A model generated the notes under the pieces. That model did not search any database, was not told the DNA's origin, and saw only the letters and a list, made by a program, of their open reading frames with translations. DNA of 64,000 nucleotides from Pseudooceanicola nanhaiensis (lineage in GTDB: Bacteria; Pseudomonadota; Alphaproteobacteria; Rhodobacterales; Rhodobacteraceae). The stretch spans positions 62,001 to 126,000 of the forward strand of contig NZ_JAIUZP010000005.1 of assembly GCF_020171315.1 (NCBI RefSeq), written 5' to 3'. Positions 8,838 to 17,602 of this stretch are shown piece after piece; position 1 is the first letter of the stretch; every line of letters begins with the position of its first letter. The position numbers and the translations under genes are program-made.

Positions 8838-9122
8838 TCACGCGGCGAGCCGCCATTCCCATTCGGCAAGGAAATGATCCCGCGCGGTGCCATAGGCCGC
8901 GCGGATCAGGTGCAGGCGCACCTCGCGCGGCCGCCCGGCGGCGGCCATCGTTTCGCCCGACTGGCAGAGCGCCGCGAATTCGGTGAAGCCGAGGTTCAGC
9001 GCGGCCCCTTTCAGGAAATGCAGCTGTGCCTCCAGCCCGGGGCCATGCATCAGGGCCTCCAGCGCCTCCTCGACCTCGATGAAGAAGAGGTCCACGACCT
9101 CCTGAAAGGCGTCGAGCCCCAC
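8838..9122 (-). CDS. HPt (histidine phosphotransfer) domain protein, start uncertain
   Basis: A small phosphorelay protein. The HPt core is clear: LHFLKGAALNLGFTEFAALCQSGE, shown here in two parts, LHFLKGAALNLG and then FTEFAALCQSGE; the His of LHFLKG is the expected phosphoacceptor. The coordinates use a GTG at 9122, giving 94 residues. The upstream frame, however, continues with IDIDWAKAAELRDD, which looks like the first helix of an HPt domain. That frame stays open to a TAA at 9296 and contains no ATG, GTG or TTG. The only rare-start candidate noted is ATT at 9284. The real protein is probably longer than annotated. It is divergent from the REC-PP2C gene at 9386, a likely partner. Confidence 0.72.
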   Translation of the reverse strand: MGLDAFQEVVDLFFIEVEEALEALMHGPGLEAQLHFLKGAALNLGFTEFAALCQSGETMAAAGRPREVRLHLIRAAYGTARDHFLAEWEWRLAA

Positions 9123-9385
9123 ATCGTCGCGCAGCTCTGCCGCCTTGGCCCAGTCGATGTCGATCGGCCCGGCCCCGGTGTTGCCCCCTGCGCCGCCTTC
9201 GCCGTGTTGCTCCGCTATGCCCTCCGTGCCTCCGCCTGCATTGGCGGGCAGGTGTAGTCCGGAAGGCTTAACAAAATCTGGAATACCCCCGGTTTAGAGA
9301 CAATTTGAGCCGCCTTGGCGGGTTCACCCGTTCTTAAGCCGCGCGGCCTAGGGCCGGTCTGGCCGGCGTCAGACCGGTCTGGAAC

Positions 9386-10660
9386 ATGAGGCAGGCAGTG
9401 AGCCTGAACACGCGCGCTGACAATTTGGGCCAGGTGGCCGATCCGCCGGGGCGGGACGTGCTTGTCGTGGATGACAGCCGGTTGCAGCGCCACATCCTTG
9501 CGACATCGCTCCGGGGCTGGGGCTATCGCGTGACGGAGGCCTCCGGCGGGGCAGAGGCCCTTGCGATCTGCCGTCATGCGCCGCCCGACCTGATCCTGAG
9601 CGACTGGATGATGCCGGGCATGGACGGTCTGGCCTTCTGCCGCGCCTTTCGCGCACTGCCGCTGGAGCGTTACGGTTACTTCATCCTGCTGACCTCTAAG
9701 CAGGAAAAGGATCAGGTGGCGCGGGGCCTCGACAGCGGGGCAGATGATTTCCTCACCAAGCCAGTGAACACGGGCGAGCTGCGCGCGCGGATCAGCGCAG
9801 GGGAGCGGCTCTTGCGGATGCAGGAGGAGCTGCAGGAGAAGAACCGGCTGATCAAGTCGACGCTGGATGAATTGCAGGTGCTCTATGACTCGCTCGACAG
9901 TGATCTGGTCGAGGCGCGCAAGCTGCAGCTCTCGCTGGTGCGCGAGCGGTTCCATGACTTCGGCCCGGCGCAGGTGGCGTTGATGTTGCGGCCCGCCGGG
10001 CGGGTTGGCGGGGATCTGGTAGGCTTCTTTCCGGTGGACGGGCAGAAGGTGGGCCTCTTCGCGCTGGATGTTTCGGGGCACGGGATTTCCTCGGCCCTGA
10101 TGACGGCGCGGCTGGCGGGCTATCTCTCTACAGCGACGCCGGATCAGAACGTGGCGCTTGCACCCCTGCCGGGCGGCGGCTACCGCGCCCGCGCCCCGGA
10201 CGAGGTGGCAGCGCGGCTCAACCGGCTGATGCTGGAGGAGATGGAAACCGAGCATTATGTGACCCTGTTACTGGGTTTTGCGGATATGACGACCGGCCGG
10301 GTGCACATGGTGCAGGCCGGGCATCCGCATCCGCTGGTGCAGCGCCGGTCGGGCCGTGTGGACCGCGTGGGGCAGGGTGGCCTGCCCGTGGGGCTGCTGG
10401 CGGAGGCCCGCTACGACAGTTTCGAGGTCCGCCTGCAACCGGGGGACCGGCTGCTGATCCCCTCGGACGGGATCACCGAATGCCCTGATGGGTCTGGTCG
10501 CCTGCTGGGGGAGGCCGGGCTGGCGCGGATGCTCAAGGGATTGCGCGGATCGGCCGGGACAGCGGTGCTCGAAAGCCTGCTGTGGATGCTGGGGGAGCAC
10601 AACGTGCAGCGGGATTTCCCGGACGATGTCTCGGCGGTGCTGCTGGACTACAGCGGCTGA
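9386..10660 (+). CDS. Response regulator fused to PP2C (SpoIIE/RsbU-type) phosphatase
   Basis: A 424-residue two-domain signalling protein. Residues 25-140 form a receiver domain with acidic pair Asp29/Asp30, phosphoacceptor Asp73 (LSDWMMPGMD) and Lys125 (FLTKP). A probable coiled coil follows (about 137-185). The rest is a PP2C phosphatase of the SpoIIE class with intact metal-site motifs: GGD (208-210), DVSGHG (228-233), SDGITE and a C-terminal PDDVSAVLL. Phosphorylation of the receiver would be expected to switch dephosphorylation of an anti-sigma-antagonist-type protein. No such partner is in the window; the HPt gene next door may feed the receiver. The ribosome-binding site before the ATG is weak, and a GTG 12 bases later is possible. 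Confidence 0.9.
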   Translation: MRQAVSLNTRADNLGQVADPPGRDVLVVDDSRLQRHILATSLRGWGYRVTEASGGAEALAICRHAPPDLILSDWMMPGMDGLAFCRAFRALPLERYGYFILLTSKQEKDQVARGLDSGADDFLTKPVNTGELRARISAGERLLRMQEELQEKNRLIKSTLDELQVLYDSLDSDLVEARKLQLSLVRERFHDFGPAQVALMLRPAGRVGGDLVGFFPVDGQKVGLFALDVSGHGISSALMTARLAGYLSTATPDQNVALAPLPGGGYRARAPDEVAARLNRLMLEEMETEHYVTLLLGFADMTTGRVHMVQAGHPHPLVQRRSGRVDRVGQGGLPVGLLAEARYDSFEVRLQPGDRLLIPSDGITECPDGSGRLLGEAGLARMLKGLRGSAGTAVLESLLWMLGEHNVQRDFPDDVSAVLLDYSG

Positions 10661-10685
10661 TGGAACCGCGCGGGGGCGGCACTGG

Positions 10686-10730
10686 CCGGAAAATTCGAAT
10701 TTTCCGGACCGTTTTCTTCGAAGAAAACGG
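10686..10730. repeat. Double-palindrome element, copy A
   Basis: Two 22-base perfect palindromes stand head to tail, separated by one base. The first (10686-10707) has arms CCGGAAAATTC and GAATTTTCCGG. The second (10709-10730) has arms CCGTTTTCTTC and GAAGAAAACGG. Both are centred on TTCGAA. The same pair occurs at 56766-56810 in the opposite orientation, again between two converging genes. Confidence 0.85.
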
Positions 10731-10790
10731 GGCAGGCATCGATGGACGGTGCATCTGCCTTGGGCCACACCGCGTGATGCACGCGGGGAA

Positions 10791-10838
10791 GAAATCTAAG
10801 GAAATTTCTTCCCAAAATTCTTGTTTCAAGAATTTTGG
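10791..10838. repeat. AT-rich hairpin pair in the same convergent gap
   Basis: A first stem GAAGAAA/TTTCTTC is followed by a perfect 12-base stem, CCAAAATTCTTG and CAAGAATTTTGG, around a TTT loop (10812-10838). The base composition is strikingly AT-rich for this genome. It lies between the converging genes ending at 10660 and 10942. It could act as a two-way terminator or belong to the same repeat family as copy A. Confidence 0.65.
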
Positions 10839-10941
10839 TGCCGGACGGAGAGGGGGCCTGCGTGCCGAGCCGACGGGGAAGCGTCGCCCGCCCACGCAAC
10901 CGAACAGGCAGGCAGGGTCGCGTCGTCCGAGGGGGTGGCCC

Positions 10942-11382
10942 TCAGATCTGGCCGAGGACCGAGGCGAGGAGCCCGCGGCTGCCGGGATCGGGCAGCAGAG
11001 AGAGCGCCTCTTCGGCCGGCATCCAGACCGCCATATGGCCGTCTTCGGAGGGCGCGTCCAGGCGGCGTACCGGGCGCGCGATGTAGATCGCGCAGACCTT
11101 CTCGGCGAAGAGATCGTATTCCGGCATGTAGACGAAGCGGCGGTAGACCCCGGCGCGGCGCGGGGCAGCGATCGACCAGCCGGTCTCCTCGAAGACCTCG
11201 CGGTGCAGCGCGTGCAGGGGGCTTTCGCCCGGATCGATCCCGCCGCCGGGAAGCTGGAATTCCGGCTCCGGCTCCATCTGGTGGGTCAGCAGCAGGCTGC
11301 CGTCCCGCGGCAGGATAGCATAGGCGCCGGGGCGCAGCTTGTAGGTCCGGTCTGCCCGGGGGGTATCGCCGTAGCGCCGCAT
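10942..11382 (-). CDS. Nudix hydrolase
   Basis: A 146-residue Nudix hydrolase with a canonical box: GGGIDPGESPLHALHREV followed by FEETGW, matching G-x5-E-x7-REUXEEXGU. Such enzymes cleave nucleoside diphosphate linkages; the specific substrate is unknown. The start at 11382 (MRRYGDTPRADR) has AGAGG seven bases upstream. A second in-frame ATG at 11397 with AGGAAG in front is almost as good and would add five residues. The gene converges with the REC-PP2C gene across a 281-base gap filled with palindromes, and is divergent from hslO. Confidence 0.88.
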   Translation of the reverse strand: MRRYGDTPRADRTYKLRPGAYAILPRDGSLLLTHQMEPEPEFQLPGGGIDPGESPLHALHREVFEETGWSIAAPRRAGVYRRFVYMPEYDLFAEKVCAIYIARPVRRLDAPSEDGHMAVWMPAEEALSLLPDPGSRGLLASVLGQI

Positions 11383-11514
11383 CTGGGATCCTCTCATTTT
11401 CTTCCTGTCCGGTCTCGCCCCTTGAAACCTGAGCAAATCGGTCATACCTGCGCCGCTTTGTTGCTCCTGCCGCCCCGGCGGGGTAGAGCAGGAACAGGTG
11501 CGGAAGGATACCTC

Positions 11515-12525
11515 ATGACCATTGGCAGCAAACTCGCCTGGGACGACACGGTTCTGCCGTTCCAGCTGGACGTTTCCGACATCCGTGGCCGGGTGGCCCG
11601 GTTGGACGGGGTGCTGGACGGCATCCTGAAACAGCACGATTACCCGCCGGTTGTCGAGGCGCTGGTTGCGGAAGTCGCCCTGCTGACGGCGCTGATCGGC
11701 GAGTCGATCAAGCTGCGCTGGAAATTGCAGCTTCAGGTCCAGTCCGATGGGCCGGTCCGGATGATCGCCACCGATTACTACGCGCCGGCTGAGCCGGGCG
11801 AACCGGCGCGGATCCGCGGCTATGCCTCCTTCGATCCGGAGCGGCTGACTGATGGCCGGCCCTTCGATCAGGTCGGCAAGGGCTACTTTGCCATCATGAT
11901 CGACCAGGGCGAGGGCATGGCCCCCTATCAGGGGATCACCCCGCTGGCCGGCGGTTCGATCGCGGCCTGTGCCGAAGCCTACTTCGCCCAGTCGGAACAG
12001 CTTCCGACGCGGTTCTCGCTCATGTTCGGCCAGTCGACCGAGCCGGGTGGCGGTGAACATTGGCGCGGCGGCGGTGTCATGGTGCAGGCGATGCCCAAGG
12101 CGTCCCCTTCGGTTTCGGGCGAAGGCGGCTCGGGCGAAGGCGGCCTGCTGCATGCCTCCGATCTGGTGACCGGGGACGAGGAAGAGAACTGGAACCGCGT
12201 GAACATGCACCTCAACACGGTTGAGGCGCTGGAACTGGTTGGGCCGCAGGTCTCGCCCTCCGACCTGCTGGTGCGGCTCTTCCACGAGGAGCAGCCGCGC
12301 GTCTTCGACGCCCAGCCGGTGCGCTTCGGGTGCAGCTGTTCGGAAGCTAAGGTGCGGCAGTCGCTGTCGATCTACTCGGCCAAGGACATCGAGAAGATGA
12401 CCACCCCCGAGGGCCGTGTGACCGCGGACTGCCAGTTCTGTGGCGCGCATTACGATCTCGATCCCGCCACCGTGGGCTTCGAGGCCGAGGGCGCCGATAC
12501 GGAAGAAGGCAACGCAGGTGCCTGA
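11515..12525 (+). CDS. hslO: Redox-regulated chaperone Hsp33
   Basis: Hsp33 is a cytoplasmic holdase chaperone switched on by oxidation of a zinc-bound cysteine cluster. The start at 11515 gives 336 residues. The C-terminal zinc module is present, with FGCSCSEAKV followed about 30 residues later by CQFCGAHY (CxC...CxxC). The N-terminal substrate-binding domain shows VSDIRGRVARLD and GYFAIMIDQGEGMAPYQGI. The protein is somewhat longer than E. coli Hsp33 (about 290) because of a Gly/Ser/Glu-rich insert around residues 190-210. The stop overlaps the next gene's GTG by 8 bases, so hslO, the Nudix gene and cca form one operon. Confidence 0.95.
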   Translation: MTIGSKLAWDDTVLPFQLDVSDIRGRVARLDGVLDGILKQHDYPPVVEALVAEVALLTALIGESIKLRWKLQLQVQSDGPVRMIATDYYAPAEPGEPARIRGYASFDPERLTDGRPFDQVGKGYFAIMIDQGEGMAPYQGITPLAGGSIAACAEAYFAQSEQLPTRFSLMFGQSTEPGGGEHWRGGGVMVQAMPKASPSVSGEGGSGEGGLLHASDLVTGDEEENWNRVNMHLNTVEALELVGPQVSPSDLLVRLFHEEQPRVFDAQPVRFGCSCSEAKVRQSLSIYSAKDIEKMTTPEGRVTADCQFCGAHYDLDPATVGFEAEGADTEEGNAGA

Positions 12526-13117
12526 CGCCTCTCTCGCCCGACTGCGCGCCGCACTGGGCCGCTCGGGCGCGGAGACGACGGATTTCGACCTGAACCCCGA
12601 TGTGATCCTGCCGGCGGGCCGCACCTTGCGGCCCGCCGGTGTGCTTGTGGGGATCGAGGACAGCCCCCTCGGCCCGCGCGTCATCCTGACGAAACGCTCC
12701 TCCGCGCTGAAGCACCACCCCGGCCAGATCGCCTTTCCGGGGGGCAAGGTGGATAAGGCCGATGCCGATGCCACCGCGGCCGCCCTGCGCGAAGCCCGCG
12801 AGGAGATCGCCCTGCCCAGCGAGGCGGTGGAGGTCATCGGGCATCTTCCCTGCCATGAAACGGTAACCGGCTTCGTCATGACACCGGTCGTGGGGCTCGT
12901 CACCGCGCCCTTCGTGGAGCGCCCCGAACCGGGCGAAGTGGCCGAGATCTTCCGCGTGCCCCTCGATCACGTCACCGATCCGGCGCGGTTCTCTGTCCAG
13001 TGGCGCCGCTGGCGCGGGCAGCGCAGGCTCTATTACACCGTGCCCTACGGGCCCTATTACATCTGGGGCGCCACGGCCCGCATCCTCCATGCGCTCGCGG
13101 TGAGGATGTCCGCGTGA
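12518..13117 (+). CDS. CoA pyrophosphatase-type Nudix hydrolase (NudL-like)
   Basis: A 199-residue Nudix enzyme of the CoA-hydrolysing type, expected to split CoA or acyl-CoA to phosphopantetheine and 3',5'-ADP. The upstream NuCoA-like motif is visible (LTKRSSALKHHPGQIAFPGG, 58-76). It runs into the Nudix box, ending ALREAREEIAL at about 99. The GTG at 12518 is chosen because family-like sequence begins there and GAAGAAGG precedes it. It overlaps the hslO stop by 8 bases, and its own stop overlaps the cca GTG by 4 bases (GTGA). I see nothing unusual in its composition. Confidence 0.88.
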   Translation: MPDASLARLRAALGRSGAETTDFDLNPDVILPAGRTLRPAGVLVGIEDSPLGPRVILTKRSSALKHHPGQIAFPGGKVDKADADATAAALREAREEIALPSEAVEVIGHLPCHETVTGFVMTPVVGLVTAPFVERPEPGEVAEIFRVPLDHVTDPARFSVQWRRWRGQRRLYYTVPYGPYYIWGATARILHALAVRMSA

Positions 13118-14304
13118 CACGCGTCACCGGCCCATGGATCACGCGGCAGGAAACGCAGGCCGTGTGCTTGATGCTCACGGCGGCGGGGCATCAGGCCTAT
13201 TTCGTCGGCGGCTGCGTGCGCAATGCCCTGCTGGGTCAGCCGGTGGATGATATCGACATCTCCACCGATGCCCGACCCGAACGGGTGATGGACCTGGCGG
13301 CGCAGGCGGGCCTCAAGGCGGTGCCGACGGGCATTGACCATGGCACGATCACCGTGGTTTCGGGTCACATTCCCCATGAGATCACCACCTTCCGCAAGGA
13401 CGTGGAGACCGACGGCCGGCGGGCCGTGGTGGCCTTTTCCGACGATCTGCATGACGACGCCCTGCGGCGGGATTTCACGATGAACGCGCTCTATGCCGAC
13501 GCGCTGGGCGAGGTGACCGATCCGGTCGCGGGGCTGGCGGATCTGACGCGCGGTCACGTCCGCTTCATCGAAGACCCCGACAGGCGTATCCGCGAGGATT
13601 ACCTGCGCATCCTGCGCTTCTTCCGGTTCTACGCGTGGTATGGCGCGCCCTCGACGGGTGCCGATCCCGATGCGCTGGGCGCGATCGCGGCCAATCTGGA
13701 CGGGTTGGCGCAGCTCTCGCGTGAGCGGGTCGGCAAGGAGATGCTGAAGCTGCTGGCGGCAAAAGACCCCGGCATGGCGCTGTCCTCGATGCAGATCACC
13801 GGCGTGTTGTCCCGGCTGCTGCCCGGCGCGGAGGCCCGGATGATCCCTGTCCTCGTCCATATGGAAGAGGCGACCGGCACCGCGCCGGAGCCCCTGCGCC
13901 GTCTGGCGGTGCTGGGCGGTGACGAGGTGGCAGAGCGTCTGCGGTTGTCCCGGAAGGATGCGCAGCGGCTGGAGCAGACCCGTGACGCGGTGCAGGAGAT
14001 GACCGCCGTGGGGGAGGTTGGCTATCGCTGGGGGGCAGAGATCGCCCGCGACGTGGTGCTGATCCAGGCCGTGTTGAGCGAGCATCCGCTCTCGGCACAG
14101 GACCTGGCCGCCGGCGCGCAGGGCGCAGGGGCTGTCTTCCCGCTCAAGGCCGCTGACCTGATGCCAGCCTATGGCGGGCCCGCGCTGGGCCGGATGCTGA
14201 AGCAGCTTGAGGCCGCGTGGATTGCCTCGGGCTTTACCCTCGACCGGGCTGCGCTGCTGACCCGCGCGGATGAGGCAGGCCCCGAGGCAGACCCGGAGGG
14301 TTGA
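13114..14304 (+). CDS. cca: CCA tRNA nucleotidyltransferase / poly(A) polymerase family
   Basis: This enzyme adds or repairs the 3'-CCA end of tRNAs using CTP and ATP. From the GTG at 13114 it has 396 residues. The class II nucleotidyltransferase signature is at the N-terminus: VGGCVRNALLG (31-41) followed by DDIDIS (45-50), with metal-binding Asp46 and Asp48. Further family motifs are RRDFTMNALY and EDYLRILRFFRFYAWYG. The 4-base GTGA overlap with the preceding Nudix gene fixes the start and implies coupling. A dedicated poly(A) polymerase is the alternative, but for a single alphaproteobacterial copy CCA addition is more likely. Confidence 0.92.
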   Translation: MTRVTGPWITRQETQAVCLMLTAAGHQAYFVGGCVRNALLGQPVDDIDISTDARPERVMDLAAQAGLKAVPTGIDHGTITVVSGHIPHEITTFRKDVETDGRRAVVAFSDDLHDDALRRDFTMNALYADALGEVTDPVAGLADLTRGHVRFIEDPDRRIREDYLRILRFFRFYAWYGAPSTGADPDALGAIAANLDGLAQLSRERVGKEMLKLLAAKDPGMALSSMQITGVLSRLLPGAEARMIPVLVHMEEATGTAPEPLRRLAVLGGDEVAERLRLSRKDAQRLEQTRDAVQEMTAVGEVGYRWGAEIARDVVLIQAVLSEHPLSAQDLAAGAQGAGAVFPLKAADLMPAYGGPALGRMLKQLEAAWIASGFTLDRAALLTRADEAGPEADPEG

Positions 14305-14350
14305 CCCCGCCCGAGACTGCGTCATCCTCTGGCGCGACAAAGGACCTCCC

Positions 14351-16216
14351 ATGCCCCGAACTTCCATGCCCCGTACCCGTCTGCGCCCTGAATCCCTGAT
14401 CGACACCTTCCGCCCGGCGGAGGGGCCCCCGCCGCAGACGCTCTGGGCCTTCATGCGCTGGGGTCTGTCGGGGGCGTTCCCGGCGCTGATCCTTGCCGCC
14501 ACCCTGTCCTGTGCTGCGGGCGGGCTGGAGGCGGGGACGGCTTGGATCCTCGGCAAGATCGTGGACGGCGCTTCGACCAGCGGGCCCGAGGCCTTCTTCT
14601 CTGCCCAGAACATCGCGTTGATCGGCGGAGCTTTGGCCTTCTTCCTTGTCGCGCGGCCGCTGCTCTTTGGCCTGTCCTCGGCCTCGAACTCGATCATCGT
14701 GGCGCCGAACGTGAATACGCTGGTGCTGGCGCGGCTGCACCGCTGGACGCTGGGCCAGTCGGTCGTCTTCTTCGACGACGATTTCGCGGGCCGGATCGCG
14801 CAGAAGCAGATGCAGACCTCCCGCGCCATGACCGACGTGGCGGTGGAGATGATCAACGTGGTCGCCTTCGCGCTCGCCTCGCTGGCGGGCGGGGTCGTGC
14901 TGATGGCGGGGATCGACGCGCGGCTGGCGCTTGGCTTCCTCGTCTGGCTGGCGGCCTACTTCCTGCTGATCCGCTGGTTCCTGCCGCGCATCCGGCAGCG
15001 GGCGATGAAACGCGCGGCGGCCCGGGCCATGGTCTCGGGGCAGGTGGTGGACACGATCACCAACATCAAGACGGTCAAGCTCTTCGCCCATGCGGCGCAT
15101 GAGGAGGGCGCGGCGATCGGTGCCATGCGCGGCTTCCGCGAGAGGGCGCTGGATTTCGGCTATCTCTCGGCCCTGTTCCGGGTCTGCCTGATGACGCTGG
15201 CAGGCGTGTTGCCGGTGTTCCTCGTCGGCGCGACGCTTTGGCTCTGGTCCGTCGGATCGGCGACCACGGGGGATATCGTGGCGGCGGGCTCCGTCGCGAT
15301 CCGGATCGCCCAGATGACCGGCTGGGTCAGTTTCGCGCTGATGGGCATCTATGCCAGCGTGGGCGAGGTCGAGGACGGAATGAACACCTTGGCGCGCTCC
15401 GTCCGGCTGGAGGATGAGCCGAATGCCAAGCGGTTGCAGGTGAGCGAAGGCCGCGTGACGCTGGACGACGTGAACTTTGCCTATGGCCGTCAGAAGGGCG
15501 GGGTGCGGGGCATTTCGCTCGATATCGCGCCGGGCGAGAAGGTGGGCATCGTCGGCGCCTCCGGGGCCGGGAAATCCACCCTCGTGGCGCTGCTTTTACG
15601 TCTCTATGACCCAGAACAGGGTCGAATCTTGATCGACGGTCAGGACATCCGCGAGGTGACGCAGGACAGCCTGCGGCAGGCCATCGGCATGGTCACGCAG
15701 GAGACCGCCATGTTCAACCGCTCCGCGCGTGAGAACATCCTCTACGGCCGTCCTGACGCCAGCGATGACGATTTGGTCGCCGCCGCGCAGAAGGCCGAGG
15801 CCGATGGGTTCATCCGCGATCTGGTGGATCACACCGGCCGCGAGGGCTACGAGGCGCGGCTTGGCGAACGGGGCGTGAAACTGTCGGGCGGGCAGCGGCA
15901 GCGGATCGCGCTGGCGCGGGCGATCCTGAAGGACGCGCCGATCCTGATCCTCGACGAGGCGACCTCGGCGCTCGACAGCGAAGTGGAGGCGGCGATCCAG
16001 TCCGCGCTCGAACGGGTGATGGAGGGCAAGACCGTGCTGGCCATCGCGCACCGGCTCTCCACCATTGCGGACATGGACCGGATCTGTGTCCTCGATGCGG
16101 GCGAAATCGCGGAGATCGGCACCCATGACGAGTTGCTGGAGAAGAACGGCCTCTATGCCCGCTACTGGGCGCGGCAGTCCGGTGGCTTCCTCGGGGATCT
16201 TGATGCGGCGGAATAG
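14351..16216 (+). CDS. ABC exporter, fused membrane and ATPase domains
   Basis: A 621-residue half-transporter of the MsbA/multidrug exporter type that would act as a dimer in the inner membrane. Residues about 40-345 form the six-helix transmembrane domain and 365-605 the ATPase. Walker A is GASGAGKST (402-410), the signature is LSGGQ (511-515), Walker B is ILILDE (531-536), and the H-loop lies in AIAHRLSTIAD. The ATG at 14351 follows cca by 46 bases. The substrate (lipid, peptide or drug) cannot be deduced. The membrane region is typical, with no extra domains. Confidence 0.93.
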   Translation: MPRTSMPRTRLRPESLIDTFRPAEGPPPQTLWAFMRWGLSGAFPALILAATLSCAAGGLEAGTAWILGKIVDGASTSGPEAFFSAQNIALIGGALAFFLVARPLLFGLSSASNSIIVAPNVNTLVLARLHRWTLGQSVVFFDDDFAGRIAQKQMQTSRAMTDVAVEMINVVAFALASLAGGVVLMAGIDARLALGFLVWLAAYFLLIRWFLPRIRQRAMKRAAARAMVSGQVVDTITNIKTVKLFAHAAHEEGAAIGAMRGFRERALDFGYLSALFRVCLMTLAGVLPVFLVGATLWLWSVGSATTGDIVAAGSVAIRIAQMTGWVSFALMGIYASVGEVEDGMNTLARSVRLEDEPNAKRLQVSEGRVTLDDVNFAYGRQKGGVRGISLDIAPGEKVGIVGASGAGKSTLVALLLRLYDPEQGRILIDGQDIREVTQDSLRQAIGMVTQETAMFNRSARENILYGRPDASDDDLVAAAQKAEADGFIRDLVDHTGREGYEARLGERGVKLSGGQRQRIALARAILKDAPILILDEATSALDSEVEAAIQSALERVMEGKTVLAIAHRLSTIADMDRICVLDAGEIAEIGTHDELLEKNGLYARYWARQSGGFLGDLDAAE

Positions 16217-16280
16217 CCCCCGCAAATAGCCCCCGCGAATAGACCCTTTGCGGCACGGCGCGCTTGCGTTATGGGGCCGC

Positions 16281-17516
16281 ATGGACCCCGTGATCATCGA
16301 CCGGCTGGGCCACCAGGGCGACGGGATCGCCCCCGGGCCCCTCTTTGCCCCGCTCACCCTGCCCGGTGAAGCGGTTACCGGAACCGTGTCCGGCGACCGT
16401 CTGACCGACGTGCGCATCGTGACGCCCTCGCCCGACCGGGTGGCGGCCCCCTGCCGCCACTACCGGTCCTGCGGCGGCTGTTCGCTTCAGCATGCCAGCG
16501 ATGCCTTCGTGGCGAACTGGAAGGTCGAGGTGGTGCGCCGCGCCCTGCTGGCGCAGCATATCGAGGCGGAGTTCCTGCCGATCGAGACCTCGCCCGCCGC
16601 CTCGCGTCGCCGGGCCGCGCTGTCTGTTCGCCGCACCAAGAAGGGCGCGTTGGCCGGGTTCCATGCCCGCGCCTCCGACGTGATCGCCGATGTGCCGGAC
16701 TGCCAGCTGCTGGACCCGCGCCTGATGCCCGCCCTGAAGGTGGCCGAGGAGCTTGCCATCGCGGGGGGCTCCCGCAAGGGGGAACTCAGCGTGCTGGCCA
16801 CGATCAGCGAAACCGGGCTCGACCTGGCCGTGACCGGGGGCAAGCCCCTGAGCGGGGCCGAGGAAGGCCGGCTGCGCATCGACCTTGCCCGGATCGCCGA
16901 AGAGCGCGGCCTGTCGCGCCTTGCCTGGGATGACGAGGTCGTGGCCCTGCGCCTGCCGCCGACCCAGCGGTTCGACGGCATCGCCGTTGTGCCGCCGCCG
17001 GGGGCTTTCCTTCAGGCCACGCCGCAGGGTGAGGCCGCGCTGCTGGCCGCCGTGAAGGGCATTGTCGGCAAGGCGGGCCGCGTGGTGGACCTCTTCGCCG
17101 GCTGCGGCACCTTCGGCCTGCCGCTGGCCCGCGGGGCCGAGGTGCATGGTGTCGAGGGAGCCGCGCCCATGACCCGCGCGATGGATCACGGCTGGCGCCA
17201 TGGGACGGGGCTGAAGAAGGTGACGGGCGAGACCCGCGACCTGTTCCGCAACCCGCTGATCGCAGATGATCTGAAACGCTTCGACGCTGCCGTCATCGAC
17301 CCGCCACGCGCCGGTGCCGAGGCGCAGGTGGCCGAACTGGCCGCCGCGCGCGTGCCGGTGATCGCCCATGTCTCCTGCAACCCCGTCACCTTCGCCCGCG
17401 AGGCGCGCGAACTGCTGGCAGTGGGTTACGAGATGGGGCCGGTGCAGGTGGTGGACCAGTTCCGCTGGTCGCCCCATGTGGAGCTTGTCGCGGGATTTTC
17501 GCTCAACTCCGCGTGA
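16281..17516 (+). CDS. RNA (uracil-C5) methyltransferase, RlmD/TrmA family with Fe-S motif
   Basis: A 411-residue SAM-dependent RNA m5U methyltransferase. An N-terminal iron-sulfur ligand set is visible: CRHYRSCGGC (Cys58, Cys64, Cys67), with a fourth Cys in DVPDCQLL. The methyltransferase domain has the SAM loop VVDLFAGCGTFGLPLARG and the catalytic motif HVSCNPVTFAREA, with nucleophile Cys366. No long TRAM domain is evident, so the N-terminus is short compared with E. coli RlmD. The target could be 23S rRNA or tRNA and cannot be decided from sequence. The ATG at 16281 is chosen because MDPVIIDRLGHQGDGIA begins the family-like region. Confidence 0.9.
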   Translation: MDPVIIDRLGHQGDGIAPGPLFAPLTLPGEAVTGTVSGDRLTDVRIVTPSPDRVAAPCRHYRSCGGCSLQHASDAFVANWKVEVVRRALLAQHIEAEFLPIETSPAASRRRAALSVRRTKKGALAGFHARASDVIADVPDCQLLDPRLMPALKVAEELAIAGGSRKGELSVLATISETGLDLAVTGGKPLSGAEEGRLRIDLARIAEERGLSRLAWDDEVVALRLPPTQRFDGIAVVPPPGAFLQATPQGEAALLAAVKGIVGKAGRVVDLFAGCGTFGLPLARGAEVHGVEGAAPMTRAMDHGWRHGTGLKKVTGETRDLFRNPLIADDLKRFDAAVIDPPRAGAEAQVAELAAARVPVIAHVSCNPVTFAREARELLAVGYEMGPVQVVDQFRWSPHVELVAGFSLNSA

Positions 17517-17602
17517 GCGGCCTCGTGACCCTATGCTGCACTGCGCAGATCCTGTAGAAGATTGGCCAATACCGACAAGAATGCGGATAATTGGGCAGTG
17601 AT

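Noticed and set aside
12440-12517. A longer Nudix (CoA pyrophosphatase) start with 26 extra residues
   Set aside because: The extra residues are read inside the hslO gene and lack family similarity; the GTG at 12518 has a good ribosome-binding site.
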